Position numbers and translations under genes: made by a program. The notes under the pieces were generated by a model. It made no database searches and was not told where the DNA came from. It saw only the letters and a program-made list of their open reading frames with translations. A stretch of 50,531 nucleotides of DNA from a virus. The stretch lies in the IMG/VR virus record IMGVR_UViG_3300042559_000940, positions 1-50,531 of that record. One strand, written 5' to 3'. The stretch's first letter is position 1. Every line of letters begins with the position of its first letter. This document shows, piece after piece, positions 6,339 through 14,063 of this stretch.

Positions 6339-6605
6339 TTAATCCTCTAACCAACTGCTGTAGTATGCATAAAAATGACTTGCTTCTTCCATATTATCAA
6401 ACCAAAATTTTTCACCAGTCCAAACGTAATTGTCCTCGCCATAACGTTTGGTCATATACTCGTGTGCAGATTCCCAAAAAACTTTTGGGTTAATACTTAC
6501 TGGAGTGTATCCTGCTTGTTCTAATACAGCAGCGTGTACATAAGGATCGTTTGCCTTATAATAGTCAACATACTCTCGAACTGTTAAAACATCAACGTAA
6601 TTCAT
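6339..6605 (-). CDS. Hypothetical protein (88 aa)
   Basis: This tyrosine- and tryptophan-rich small protein begins MNYVDVLTVREYVDYYKAND and ends with HFYAYYSSWLED. No known motif. It abuts the next gene and overlaps the preceding one by 4 bases. Confidence 0.65.
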   Translation of the reverse strand: MNYVDVLTVREYVDYYKANDPYVHAAVLEQAGYTPVSINPKVFWESAHEYMTKRYGEDNYVWTGEKFWFDNMEEASHFYAYYSSWLED

Positions 6606-6907
6606 ACTTCTTCTACCCTATGTCCTTGTAGTCTAAGCAATGTCACCTGTTTAGGTTTGAGCCATTTTACTTGATGAGGTGGTTCTGTACGAGATTCTAG
6701 TTCATCAACAACTGCCCACAAGATCCAGTTCTGCCAGTTGCCGTTGTTGTATTGACGAGTGGACCGCTCTCGAATATCATATACACGATATTGAGAATAG
6801 CCAAGACGAGGCAAGCGAACAGCATTGATTGCTGTTCGTTTTTGTTCAAGACGTTCTTTATAGTCTACTTCAAAACGGGGGGTCTTGCGGTTCTTTTGCA
6901 CGTACAT
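6602..6907 (-). CDS. Hypothetical basic protein (101 aa)
   Basis: This basic protein contains NWQNWILWAVVDELESR in its middle and a C-terminal LRLQGHRVEEV. It overlaps the preceding gene by 38 bases, so the true start may be a few codons downstream. Function unknown. Confidence 0.6.
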   Translation of the reverse strand: MYVQKNRKTPRFEVDYKERLEQKRTAINAVRLPRLGYSQYRVYDIRERSTRQYNNGNWQNWILWAVVDELESRTEPPHQVKWLKPKQVTLLRLQGHRVEEV

Positions 6908-7226
6908 TGCCTTTCAATACGTTAAACGTATATTCTTTTTCTTTACGTTGAGCATATGCGGTACGATGCCCGTCTTTGTCTACACACCAATCTCTGACAC
7001 GCTGATAACTGCCCCAAGCACGATCTGGGACATTGTACACTACTGCATCTACAATTTCAGGCAGACGAGTTTTATTCCAATGATCTGCCCTTCCAACAGC
7101 TAGCTGCAAGTCGTTAGCAAGAACACTGGTTAGAAATCCGCCGGGCTGAAACCCATGCATGAGATAGTTTTCTAGTGCTTCGTCTAGTAGATTGTTGCCG
7201 GTGTTGATGTCAGTATAACGTATCAT
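6870..7226 (-). CDS. Conserved phage-type hypothetical protein (118 aa)
   Basis: Its MHGFQPGGFLTSVLANDL and VYNVPDRAWGSYQRVRDW segments resemble a small domain I have seen in several phage genomes. The role is not known. Soluble, with no signal peptide. Confidence 0.7.
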   Translation of the reverse strand: MIRYTDINTGNNLLDEALENYLMHGFQPGGFLTSVLANDLQLAVGRADHWNKTRLPEIVDAVVYNVPDRAWGSYQRVRDWCVDKDGHRTAYAQRKEKEYTFNVLKGNVRAKEPQDPPF

Positions 7227-7555
7227 TTTATTTTTGGTTCCAGTGTTTTACTTTTGTATAGATTTTTTCCATGACTGCGAATAAGATCTGCCAACATCTG
7301 CGGCTGTTCTTCTGCTAACTCTTGCAGTGTAGCTTCGTCTACTTCAGAAGTAAAGAGCCAAATTTCAGGGTCACGTTGTGGATTAAACCGAGCTCGCATA
7401 GTTAAATAATGTAGATTAACAGGAGATTTAAGAGGGTCTCCTTTAATATCAGACAACAATTTATGTCGTTCATATGAAGTTAAGTCTACAACGCATTCAA
7501 ATCCGTAACAATCCCAATACGCAATAAAGATGTGATCATTATTAGAAGTTGTCAT
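7223..7555 (-). CDS. Hypothetical protein (110 aa)
   Basis: This small soluble protein begins MTTSNNDHIFIAYWDCYGFE. The C-terminal half is helical (LQELAEEQPQMLADLIRSHG). It overlaps both neighbours. No family recognised. Confidence 0.65.
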   Translation of the reverse strand: MTTSNNDHIFIAYWDCYGFECVVDLTSYERHKLLSDIKGDPLKSPVNLHYLTMRARFNPQRDPEIWLFTSEVDEATLQELAEEQPQMLADLIRSHGKNLYKSKTLEPKIK

Positions 7556-7823
7556 TAAGATCTTCCTTTTTTACAAATTCGCTGTATTTCACGATAAAGA
7601 AGGTTCTTTTCTTTTCCGAATAAAAATCAAGCATGATACAGTTTTTACGCCAGCCGCCATACTTACCTATGCTGTCATCCCAGTCTTTGTATTCTCGAGA
7701 TGTGAATCCTAACTTTGTTTTCATCTTGCTGCGAACAAGAATAACACTAGGAGGGTAATCCTCCTTAAGACGTTCTAAAAGTTTTTTCCACTGACTATGG
7801 CTGAGTTCTATCGGCTTTGTCAT
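7542..7823 (-). CDS. Hypothetical basic protein (93 aa)
   Basis: This lysine-rich protein has SHSQWKKLLERLKEDYP at the N-terminus and a beta-rich C-terminal half. No catalytic motif is visible. It overlaps the membrane-protein gene upstream by 29 bases. Confidence 0.65.
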   Translation of the reverse strand: MTKPIELSHSQWKKLLERLKEDYPPSVILVRSKMKTKLGFTSREYKDWDDSIGKYGGWRKNCIMLDFYSEKKRTFFIVKYSEFVKKEDLNDNF

Positions 7824-8007
7824 CTACTTTTAAAATCTCTAAGTTGTTTCCAGTGCCTCTAGTTTTAAGATATCCATCTTCAATAAGAGTATCGATAGTA
7901 GTTGAAATAATCATCTCTGCAGATACTTTTACTTGTTTTTTTACGCCAATGATATATCCAAATACTGTAAAAATTACAGCAACAGCCAAAAACCACAGTT
8001 CAATCAT
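7795..8007 (-). CDS. Small single-pass membrane protein (70 aa)
   Basis: Residues 1-20 (MIELWFLAVAVIFTVFGYII) form a transmembrane anchor, followed by a basic turn and a soluble tail of about 48 residues. It overlaps the neighbouring genes at both ends. Function unknown. Confidence 0.65.
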   Translation of the reverse strand: MIELWFLAVAVIFTVFGYIIGVKKQVKVSAEMIISTTIDTLIEDGYLKTRGTGNNLEILKVDDKADRTQP

Positions 8008-8695
8008 TGTTTGTTACCTCAACAGCATTTAACTTGACATAGTTTAGTTTTGTCATATTGAATCCAGTCTCTCTTTCTTTTTCGAGAGATTTTACCTTAC
8101 CATTTAATTCGTATACTGCACCAACACTGTACTCAGTCGGTTTAGTAAAAGAAATCAAGTTTTCTCCTAATCCTGCAAAATACAGATAAGTGGAATAATC
8201 TCTGAGGTGGATACGTTTAAGAATTTCGATTGTTCCACTCACAGATGTCTTTAAAACATAATGTTTGCTATCAGAAAAATCTTTCTTTAGTTTGCGTAGA
8301 TATACACTTTCTGCTTTTTCGCTTTTTACCACAGTTGGAACAACAGCAACTAGACCGATTTTGTGAACGGGAACAGTATCTTGACTGATTACAGCAAAGA
8401 CATCTTTTTGAAACGTTGACAGGTCTGTCCCCAAAAGCAGCAACGTATAACGTTTATAATGCTCTAGGGCAAGTTTTACATTTTCACGGTCTCGGTCTGT
8501 AATTTCTGGCATAACAAACCATGACGGAATATAATCATCGGGGCGAAATTTTTTCAATGCAGAAAAAAGAACAATATCCTTGTTTGGATAAGTTGTAGTA
8601 TCATTTGCAGAATGATATACTGTTGATTTTACATATCCGTTATTGATACGGTATGCAGCATATGCAAATTCAAGCAGTTGTTCTGTAGGAAACAT
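8000..8695 (-). CDS. Hypothetical protein (231 aa)
   Basis: I start this gene at ATG 8693-8695, because the longer frame from 8755 begins inside a sigma70-like promoter (8727-8755). The protein has an N-terminal helical part and a mixed centre with two lysine-rich helices (YLRKLKKDFSDSKHY). The C-terminal part contains GTIEILKRIHLRDYSTYLYF. It resembles conserved T4-like phage hypotheticals, but no function can be named. Confidence 0.7.
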   Translation of the reverse strand: MFPTEQLLEFAYAAYRINNGYVKSTVYHSANDTTTYPNKDIVLFSALKKFRPDDYIPSWFVMPEITDRDRENVKLALEHYKRYTLLLLGTDLSTFQKDVFAVISQDTVPVHKIGLVAVVPTVVKSEKAESVYLRKLKKDFSDSKHYVLKTSVSGTIEILKRIHLRDYSTYLYFAGLGENLISFTKPTEYSVGAVYELNGKVKSLEKERETGFNMTKLNYVKLNAVEVTNND

Positions 8696-8726
8696 TTTTC
8701 TAGCCTTTAGCTGTTGCATTTGTAGC

Positions 8727-8755
8727 AATATAGCAAATCGCAGAAGGCGTGTCAA
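8727..8755 (-). promoter_or_regulatory. Sigma70-like promoter
   Basis: Minus strand TTGACA (8755-8750), 17-bp spacer, TATATT (8732-8727). This nearly consensus promoter is about 30 bases upstream of ATG 8695 and supports that start. Likely read by host RNA polymerase early in infection. Confidence 0.7.
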
Positions 8756-8761
8756 GCCCTG

Positions 8762-9151
8762 TTAAAGACTTTTTACTACTTCGTCGTTTGCAATAGGTTG
8801 TAGCATGTGTATCAAACTGCCTTCAATTGCAGAAATAAGTGTTTCTTGCTCTAACGGAATGTATGTCATACGCATTTTTGTTACGTCGAATTCTACTCCG
8901 CTTTCTCTAAGCCATCTAAACCCAGCAGTATCTCTAGCTTTTTTAAAAATACCGGAAAACTTTTCTTCGTGATGCGGTTGACGATCTTTGACAAATCCTT
9001 TTCCAACATAGTAGAATTTATCGTCGTCGTAAATTATATAAACACCACGCAGACCTTTGGGTATGCTTTTATAATTGTTCCACGAATCTAAAGTAATTGG
9101 AGAAAGTTTGCAATTAAACGCTTTTTCTAAACTCAAAAGCTCTTGTATCAT
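8762..9151 (-). CDS. GIY-YIG-type nuclease domain protein (129 aa)
   Basis: The GVYIIYDDDKFYYVGKG segment (about residues 35-52) is the GIY-YIG core. An arginine-containing helix follows, and the late IEGSLIHMLQPIAN supplies the usual metal-binding Glu and a conserved Asn. The domain cuts DNA in homing endonucleases, UvrC and phage enzymes. This one is a single domain with no separate DNA-binding tail. Its ATG is 2 bases past the IF-1 stop. It could be a free-standing homing or host-DNA nuclease. Confidence 0.75.
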   Translation of the reverse strand: MIQELLSLEKAFNCKLSPITLDSWNNYKSIPKGLRGVYIIYDDDKFYYVGKGFVKDRQPHHEEKFSGIFKKARDTAGFRWLRESGVEFDVTKMRMTYIPLEQETLISAIEGSLIHMLQPIANDEVVKSL

Positions 9152-9152
9152 T

Positions 9153-9368
9153 TTAGATCCTAAACATAATTCGACCTTTTTGTAGATCGTATGGTGTCAT
9201 TTCTACTTTAACTTTGTCGCCCTGTACGAGTCTAATTTTAAATTGTCTCATCTTTCCGCCAGTGTAACAAGTTACCCTGTGACCGTTTTCGAGTTCTACA
9301 CGAAAAGTTTGGTTAGGCAAAACATCTACAATTTCGCCTTCTACTTCAATAACATCTTCTTTAGCCAT
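9153..9368 (-). CDS. infA: Translation initiation factor IF-1 (71 aa)
   Basis: IF-1 binds the ribosomal A site on the 30S subunit during initiation. The sequence matches the bacterial OB-fold protein along its full length. It begins [19 protein letters not shown], has [14 protein letters not shown] in the core and ends [18 protein letters not shown]. coli IF-1 is 72 residues. Its start overlaps the AbrB-like gene by 8 bases. A phage copy is unusual and, with bS21, the tRNAs and the tmRNA, suggests direct control of host translation initiation. Confidence 0.93.
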   Translation of the reverse strand: MAKEDVIEVEGEIVDVLPNQTFRVELENGHRVTCYTGGKMRQFKIRLVQGDKVKVEMTPYDLQKGRIMFRI

Positions 9369-9552
9369 TTTTTACCTTGGAAATAGAAACGCCGCCACTT
9401 TCTAATATTTCGATCTTCAAGACGTCTCCCGGTACCCATCCTAATTCTTCTGCAATTTCAGGAGGAATATTCATCAAGACGTTGTTTTTGTCATTTTCAA
9501 TGTCTTGAAATATTTCATTAGCTGGATACGTTTTCATGTTATTATTTACCAA
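9361..9552 (-). CDS. AbrB/MazE-like swapped-hairpin DNA-binding protein (63 aa)
   Basis: The segment [22 protein letters not shown], followed by GVSISK, fits the SpoVT-AbrB swapped-hairpin fold used by AbrB regulators and MazE-type antitoxins. No toxin partner is next to it. The TTG at 9552 lies 5 bases after an AGGAGG (9557-9562) and is the better-placed start. An ATG at 9537 is the alternative. Co-transcribed with infA behind a structured leader. Confidence 0.7.
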   Translation of the reverse strand: MVNNNMKTYPANEIFQDIENDKNNVLMNIPPEIAEELGWVPGDVLKIEILESGGVSISKVKNG

Positions 9553-9567
9553 ACTTTCCTCCTATTG

Positions 9568-9732
9568 GCGGCCCGTTAGCCACACACTGTTGGACTAGTG
9601 CTTGTGACCCTTGACAAATTTAAGCTCTCGCCGGACTTTCGCAGATAATATCATCTTACTCGGTTCATTGTCAAGACTTATAGATTTATAGCAATGTATC
9701 GCCACGGGCCAACAGCGACAATCATTGCTATT
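9568..9732 (-). promoter_or_regulatory. Structured leader of the abrB-like/infA operon
   Basis: Downstream of the distal promoter, the minus-strand RNA can form a hairpin between 9723-9729 and 9690-9696 (AGCAATG/CATTGCT plus TCGC/GCGA). Its loop carries GGCCCGT (9710-9704). The perfect complement ACGGGCC lies at 9576-9570, a few bases before the AGGAGG at 9562-9557. Pairing could hide or expose the ribosome-binding site. A second hairpin (CACT/AGTG) lies in between. No known riboswitch class was recognised. Confidence 0.4.
9645..9674 (-). promoter_or_regulatory. Sigma70-like promoter P2 (proximal)
   Basis: Minus strand TTGACA (9674-9669), 18-bp spacer, TATTAT (9650-9645). It would start transcription near 9638, after the leader hairpin at 9690-9729, giving a shorter leader for the AbrB-like/infA operon. 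Confidence 0.6.
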
Positions 9733-9738
9733 CTCTTT

Positions 9739-9766
9739 ACTATACATAAATTGTAAAAATTGTCAA
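9739..9766 (-). promoter_or_regulatory. Sigma70-like promoter P1 (distal)
   Basis: Minus strand TTGACA (9766-9761), 16-bp spacer, TATAGT (9744-9739), just after the decarboxylase stop at 9769. It would give an operon transcript with the full structured leader. Confidence 0.6.
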
Positions 9767-9768
9767 CC

Positions 9769-10902
9769 TCATTTGCAAACTACAACAGCTAACGGCGGAA
9801 ACCCGTTAAACGCAATAGTGCTGTAGGTGCTGGTGTAAGCCCCGCAGTTTCGTATAATAAATCGATCGCCACTGCAAAGGTCAACTGGCAAATGAACCTT
9901 GTTCTTTTCATATAGTACATCTGCACTATCGCAAGTAGGACCTGCAAGAATACATGGTCCTGTAGTAGAGTTTTCTTTACCTGGTATAGAAAATTGATAT
10001 TTAATAGCTTCGCCTTCGGTTTCAGCCAATCCACTAAATCTTCCTATGTTTAAATAAACCCAACGCACTGTTTCGTAGGATGACTTCTTGCTAACCAATA
10101 ACACTTCAGCAGCAATAGCACCAGCACTGCCTACTAATCCGCGACCCGGTTCGACCATAATGTAGTCTGCACCTGGAAATTGCTTACGAACACGATCCAT
10201 TAATTTTCTACCGTATTCTTCTGGCGGAGTTATATCAACACCGTAGTATGCAGGAAATCCGCCGCCGATGTTTACCAACGATAAATCGTATCCAAAACCG
10301 CAGGCTTCATCCCAAAGGTTAGCCATCATTTCTAGTGTGTCGAACCACATTTCAGGATGTTTTGTTTGTGAACCAATGTGCCAACTAATACCAACTGGCT
10401 TAAGACCTAGGTCTGTAGCATATCCCATTAGCTCAAGAACCATTTGGGGATCGCAACCAAACTTTCGTGATAACGGCCATTCTGCTTCAGTTTGCCCAAT
10501 CAATACACGAATAAACACGCGAGAGTTAGGTGCGTAATTTGCAATCTTTTCAAGTTCTTCACTTGCATCTGCTGCAAAAAGGTCAATACCTATAGAGTGT
10601 GCATATTTGATGTCTTGCCAACGCTTTACAGTATTGCCAAAACTGATATGTTCGGGCTTTGCACCTGCTTCTAAACAAGCATCTATTTCTCCCATCGATG
10701 CTGCATCAAACTTGCAACCTTGTTGCACTAAGCATTTTAGTATTTCAGGATGCGGATTGCTTTTAACAGCATAGTGTATGTGAGCATCGGGCATCCCACG
10801 TTTAAGATTATAGAAGTTTTTTTCCACTTCATTTATATCTAACACTAAAGTCGGTCTGTGAAATGTATTTTTTTTAATAAAATCTTCTATAAAATTGTTC
10901 AT
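9769..10902 (-). CDS. PLP-dependent ornithine/lysine/arginine-type decarboxylase, fold III (377 aa)
   Basis: Fold-III decarboxylases remove CO2 from ornithine, lysine or diaminopimelate, commonly making putrescine or cadaverine. Visible are the PLP lysine in HYAVKSNPHPEIL, the HIGSQ motif, the glycine-rich NIGGGFP and EPGRGLVGSAG phosphate-binding loops, the GPTCDSADVLYE active-site cysteine motif and the late YTSTYSTIAFNGF. At 377 residues it fits the small ornithine/lysine decarboxylase group. ATG 10902 is preferred over the longer frame because AGGAG lies just upstream. It is monocistronic or leads into the infA operon. Substrate is inferred. Confidence 0.88.
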   Translation of the reverse strand: MNNFIEDFIKKNTFHRPTLVLDINEVEKNFYNLKRGMPDAHIHYAVKSNPHPEILKCLVQQGCKFDAASMGEIDACLEAGAKPEHISFGNTVKRWQDIKYAHSIGIDLFAADASEELEKIANYAPNSRVFIRVLIGQTEAEWPLSRKFGCDPQMVLELMGYATDLGLKPVGISWHIGSQTKHPEMWFDTLEMMANLWDEACGFGYDLSLVNIGGGFPAYYGVDITPPEEYGRKLMDRVRKQFPGADYIMVEPGRGLVGSAGAIAAEVLLVSKKSSYETVRWVYLNIGRFSGLAETEGEAIKYQFSIPGKENSTTGPCILAGPTCDSADVLYEKNKVHLPVDLCSGDRFIIRNCGAYTSTYSTIAFNGFPPLAVVVCK

Positions 10903-10916
10903 GCAGTCTCCTTTGT

Positions 10917-10969
10917 AATATAGTAGTATATTTAAGCATTTTGTCAATAAAAAACAATCGCATTATGCT
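10917..10969. promoter_or_regulatory. Divergent promoters sharing one -35 region
   Basis: On the minus strand TTGACA (10947-10942) precedes TATATT (10922-10917) with a 19-bp spacer toward the decarboxylase. On the plus strand TTGTCA (10941-10946) precedes TATGCT (10964-10969) with a 17-bp spacer toward the three membrane-protein genes. The two -35 elements overlap, so the two directions may compete. Confidence 0.5.
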
Positions 10970-10999
10970 AAATACTATGCAAAACGTGAGGGCGTTTTA

Positions 11000-11278
11000 A
11001 TGGATTTTTTGCAATTAGTAAGCGAAGTAGGGTTTCCAATTGCCGGTGCATTAGCAGCCGGCGGTTTTGTTTTCTTAACATTGAAGTTTATTCTAGCAGG
11101 AGTAACAGGATCTGTTACAACTCTAAAAAATATTATTGCACAGTTAGATAATCGTGTTCAAACTATGAATAATGATTTAGTTAAGATAGATGCACTATTA
11201 AGTTATGCGTTAAATGTTAAACCTAATATAGATCGTATTGCTGCTAACGAAGGCAAAAACGATGCAAGGAGAGACTAA
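11000..11278 (+). CDS. Small membrane protein, holin-like (92 aa)
   Basis: An N-terminal GFPIAGALAAGGFVFLTL membrane segment is followed by an amphipathic coiled-coil-like helix (residues 40-75) and a charged tail. The layout resembles BhlA/UviB-type holin-like proteins, but this is not proof. GFPI at the same place in the next gene shows that the two are tandem paralogues. Its stop overlaps the next start (TAATG). Confidence 0.65.
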   Translation: MDFLQLVSEVGFPIAGALAAGGFVFLTLKFILAGVTGSVTTLKNIIAQLDNRVQTMNNDLVKIDALLSYALNVKPNIDRIAANEGKNDARRD

Positions 11279-11622
11279 TGGAATTTGATATTGCACAGGC
11301 TATTAAAGACTTTGGATTTCCGATCATTGCAGCAATGGGAATGGGCTACTTTGTTTTCTTTATATGGAAATGGGTAACTGAAGAAATTGATCCTGTGATT
11401 GGTGAAACAATGGGGACGCTGATTAAACTAGTGGATCGTGTACGTATGTTAGATAACGACATGATTCGTTTAAACAGTAAGCTAACAATGGTTTTAGAAT
11501 ATCGACAACACATAGATTCGCTTCCAGATGACAAAAAAGACGAACTCGACGAATTGATTAACAAGTATCAAAGCCGTAGCCAAGTTTTTAACAGCACCGG
11601 CAGAGAAGATAAAAAAAAATAA
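11278..11622 (+). CDS. Small membrane protein, paralogue of the upstream gene (114 aa)
   Basis: The N-terminal DFGFPIIAAMGMGYFVFFIW membrane segment is followed by a helical region (LVDRVRMLDNDMIRLNSKL) and an acidic and basic tail. Length and topology match the 92-aa neighbour, which points to a tandem duplication. The two may act together in lysis or at the membrane. Function inferred. Confidence 0.65.
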   Translation: MEFDIAQAIKDFGFPIIAAMGMGYFVFFIWKWVTEEIDPVIGETMGTLIKLVDRVRMLDNDMIRLNSKLTMVLEYRQHIDSLPDDKKDELDELINKYQSRSQVFNSTGREDKKK

Positions 11623-11639
11623 TAGAGGGAGATCCAGAA

Positions 11640-11975
11640 ATGGCAAGAACACCAAGAACACCAAAGACACTACAAGAAGACAGTCAATTTAACAAGTTTG
11701 ACACCGACGGCGATGGCGTAGTTTCCGACGAAGAACTTGCTAAAGCAGAACGCATTGTTGACTTAGAAAACAAAGATCAAAAAGAAGATCAACTTAGAAG
11801 AATGGCATGGGTTGCTATGCTTAGTATGGTTGTATTTACAGTTTTACTATTTTTACCTTTTATCGGTATTGACAGACTAGCAGCATTAGACAACATTTTA
11901 AGTATGTTCTACATTGCACAAGCTGGTGTAGTAGCATCATTCTTTGGTTCTAGTGCTTATATGAGTCGTTCATAA
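11640..11975 (+). CDS. EF-hand-containing membrane protein (111 aa)
   Basis: Residues 20-32 (DTDGDGVVSDEEL) form a canonical calcium-binding EF-hand loop. After a charged helix come two transmembrane segments (about 58-80 and 88-108). It is the last gene of the plus-strand trio, with AGGGAGATCCAGAA upstream and a terminator downstream. A calcium-responsive membrane protein is plausible. Confidence 0.7.
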   Translation: MARTPRTPKTLQEDSQFNKFDTDGDGVVSDEELAKAERIVDLENKDQKEDQLRRMAWVAMLSMVVFTVLLFLPFIGIDRLAALDNILSMFYIAQAGVVASFFGSSAYMSRS

Positions 11976-11994
11976 TAACACTTTACATTAATAA

Positions 11995-12022
11995 AAATAA
12001 GGAGCCTTTTGGCTCCTTATTT
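11995..12022. terminator. Bidirectional terminator between convergent genes
   Basis: Perfect 12-bp inverted repeat AAATAAGGAGCC-TTTT-GGCTCCTTATTT. It ends the plus-strand membrane trio and the minus-strand cyclase operon, whose stop codon lies inside the stem. Confidence 0.8.
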
Positions 12023-14056
12023 ACTTGTAGCTCTGAATACTCCGTCCCATTTTCCGGGCTGTATTTTTTTCTTAGATAGATCAGCAATACGTTCTTCCAT
12101 CATCTCGTAGTACTTGACTAGTGTGACAGGACCATTAATTTTTAACCACTGAATTTGTTCCAGAGCTGATTTCCAATTTGCTAATCTGTATTCTGATAAG
12201 AATGTTTCATGATGATGCCAAAACTCAGTGTTGGGTGTTTCTCTCCAAATTACTGTGTAAATAGGAAGTGCTTCGGTTTTACCTTTGACTGCTAATAGAT
12301 CTAATTCTACAACGTGATAGAAATGACGTGCTACTTCGGCAGTTTTTGGTCCTAGTATTAATAAAACACCATAGGGCTTGGTTTGTCCTTCAAGACGTGC
12401 GGCTGTGCTTACACTATCACCTAAAACGTCATAACCATAACGCTTATAACTGCCAATATTACCAATAACTGTAGGACCAGTATTGATACCAGCACCCATG
12501 CCAACGGGTGGCTTACCTTTTGCTTTAAGTTCTTCATTAAACACCTCTACAGCATCTATCATTTCAATTGCAGTTTTTACCGCAACACATTCATGATTAT
12601 CTTGATCAAATGGTGCACCGTTTATATGTAAACTTGCATCACCGATATATTTGATAATAGTGCCTTCGTTGCGTAATACTGGCTGTGTAATTGCTTCCAT
12701 GTAGTCATTCATGATTTGACGCAATCCTTCAACATCAGCACCGTAACTTTCTCCAAGAGGAGTAAAGCCACGCAGATCAGTCATAGTAATAGAGATGTTT
12801 TTCTTTACTCCACGTTCTATTACACTCGGATCTTTAGCCAGTAAATCAACAATCTTAGGCGACACATAACCACCAAATTGTTTTTTGATCTTTTGCTTTT
12901 GTAAGAACTCACTTACAAACTTAACAGTATATCTTACTAATCCTACCAACAACAAGAATGCTGCCGGAACAAAACCGTCTAGTAAGAAGTTATAAGCAGA
13001 GAACATATAGATGCTGCCACCGATTGATGTTCCAACTAGTATTAAAAATATTCCTATGCCCGCATAGGTCCAACGTGCTGCTATTATTAAAGCTATGCCA
13101 GAAATTACAAATCCTAGCAATTCAGCACCTGTTGCCCATGCTGGACGTTTTATATTGCTTTGATTAAACACTGTACCTAGCATTATAGCTTGTAGTTCAT
13201 GCGGCCAAATACCGCCTGCGGCTGTTGCAATTGGTTGTGTAATGCCGGCTGCTGTTGGTCCTACAAAAACTATACCGCCTGCAAAATCATCGGGCAACTC
13301 AGCAGCACTGTAACTGGAAAAATTTTGACTCCAATCTAACCAAACTCTGCCGATTTCATCTGTTTGTAATACACCATACTGTGGAATACGAAGTTTGTCT
13401 ATACCAATTGGTGACAGTTTAATTTGGAAACTTGGATCGCCGGCAAGAACACGAAGCACTTCCATAGTAACGTTAGGATACAGTATTCCACCGCTTTCTA
13501 GTATTAGTGGAGCACGTCTTGTAACACCGTCTATTTCTGGAAAAGTGTTAACAATTCCTGATCCAACAGCCGCACGTTCAATATCTGACACGTTTGCTGT
13601 GATGCCAGGCACGGAAGGAATAAGATCGATGTAGTCGCTATTAATAATACTAGCACCAGGATTGATTGGTTCATTTTTGTTTTCCTCTGTACCCAACATT
13701 GTAACTATAACAGGATAGTTGCTCATTGTGGTAGATAATACGCCATCTTGTCCTGCACGATCTGTTTCACTCATTAGAACGTTGAACACAACTAATCCTG
13801 CACCACGTGCATATAGTTCTTCGATGAGTTTGGCGTATTCGCCTCTTGGCCACGGCCATTGTCCGTTTGCCTTTAAACTTGCTTCGTCTATGTTTACTGT
13901 GTAAACGTTGTTAGCTACAGGTTCTTGATTTACTATAAGTTGGTCAAAGTAACGTAGCTGTAGACTTTCTAAAAAACTAGGATTAGCAAACTGTAGCCAA
14001 GCCAACAATACTAATACTAAAATGCTCCAAACAGGCGATAACAGTAATTTTTTCAT
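12017..14056 (-). CDS. CHASE2-domain class III adenylate/guanylate cyclase (679 aa)
   Basis: The protein has an N-terminal membrane segment (about 4-22), an extracytoplasmic CHASE2 sensor (about 25-300) and three transmembrane helices (about 305-385). The class III cyclase catalytic domain (about 400-590) and a short C-terminal helical tail follow. Metal aspartates are seen in TDLRGFT (D427) and KYIGDA (D473). K469 is at the place that often selects adenine, so cAMP is the likely product. The transition-state arginine is present in GDSVSTAARLE, but the usual Asn of GDxVN is Ser550. It ends the curli/FecR gene cluster. FecR and CHASE2 cyclases often pair in cellular bacteria. Confidence 0.88.
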   Translation of the reverse strand: MKKLLLSPVWSILVLVLLAWLQFANPSFLESLQLRYFDQLIVNQEPVANNVYTVNIDEASLKANGQWPWPRGEYAKLIEELYARGAGLVVFNVLMSETDRAGQDGVLSTTMSNYPVIVTMLGTEENKNEPINPGASIINSDYIDLIPSVPGITANVSDIERAAVGSGIVNTFPEIDGVTRRAPLILESGGILYPNVTMEVLRVLAGDPSFQIKLSPIGIDKLRIPQYGVLQTDEIGRVWLDWSQNFSSYSAAELPDDFAGGIVFVGPTAAGITQPIATAAGGIWPHELQAIMLGTVFNQSNIKRPAWATGAELLGFVISGIALIIAARWTYAGIGIFLILVGTSIGGSIYMFSAYNFLLDGFVPAAFLLLVGLVRYTVKFVSEFLQKQKIKKQFGGYVSPKIVDLLAKDPSVIERGVKKNISITMTDLRGFTPLGESYGADVEGLRQIMNDYMEAITQPVLRNEGTIIKYIGDASLHINGAPFDQDNHECVAVKTAIEMIDAVEVFNEELKAKGKPPVGMGAGINTGPTVIGNIGSYKRYGYDVLGDSVSTAARLEGQTKPYGVLLILGPKTAEVARHFYHVVELDLLAVKGKTEALPIYTVIWRETPNTEFWHHHETFLSEYRLANWKSALEQIQWLKINGPVTLVKYYEMMEERIADLSKKKIQPGKWDGVFRATSK

Positions 14057-14063
14057 ACTGTAT

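Noticed and set aside
9361-9552. Toxin-antitoxin pair built on the AbrB-like protein
   Set aside because: No toxin gene is adjacent; the neighbour is IF-1.
9598-9650. Plus-strand promoter from TTGACA at 9610
   Set aside because: The nearest TATAAT-like element is about 27 bp away, too far for sigma70.
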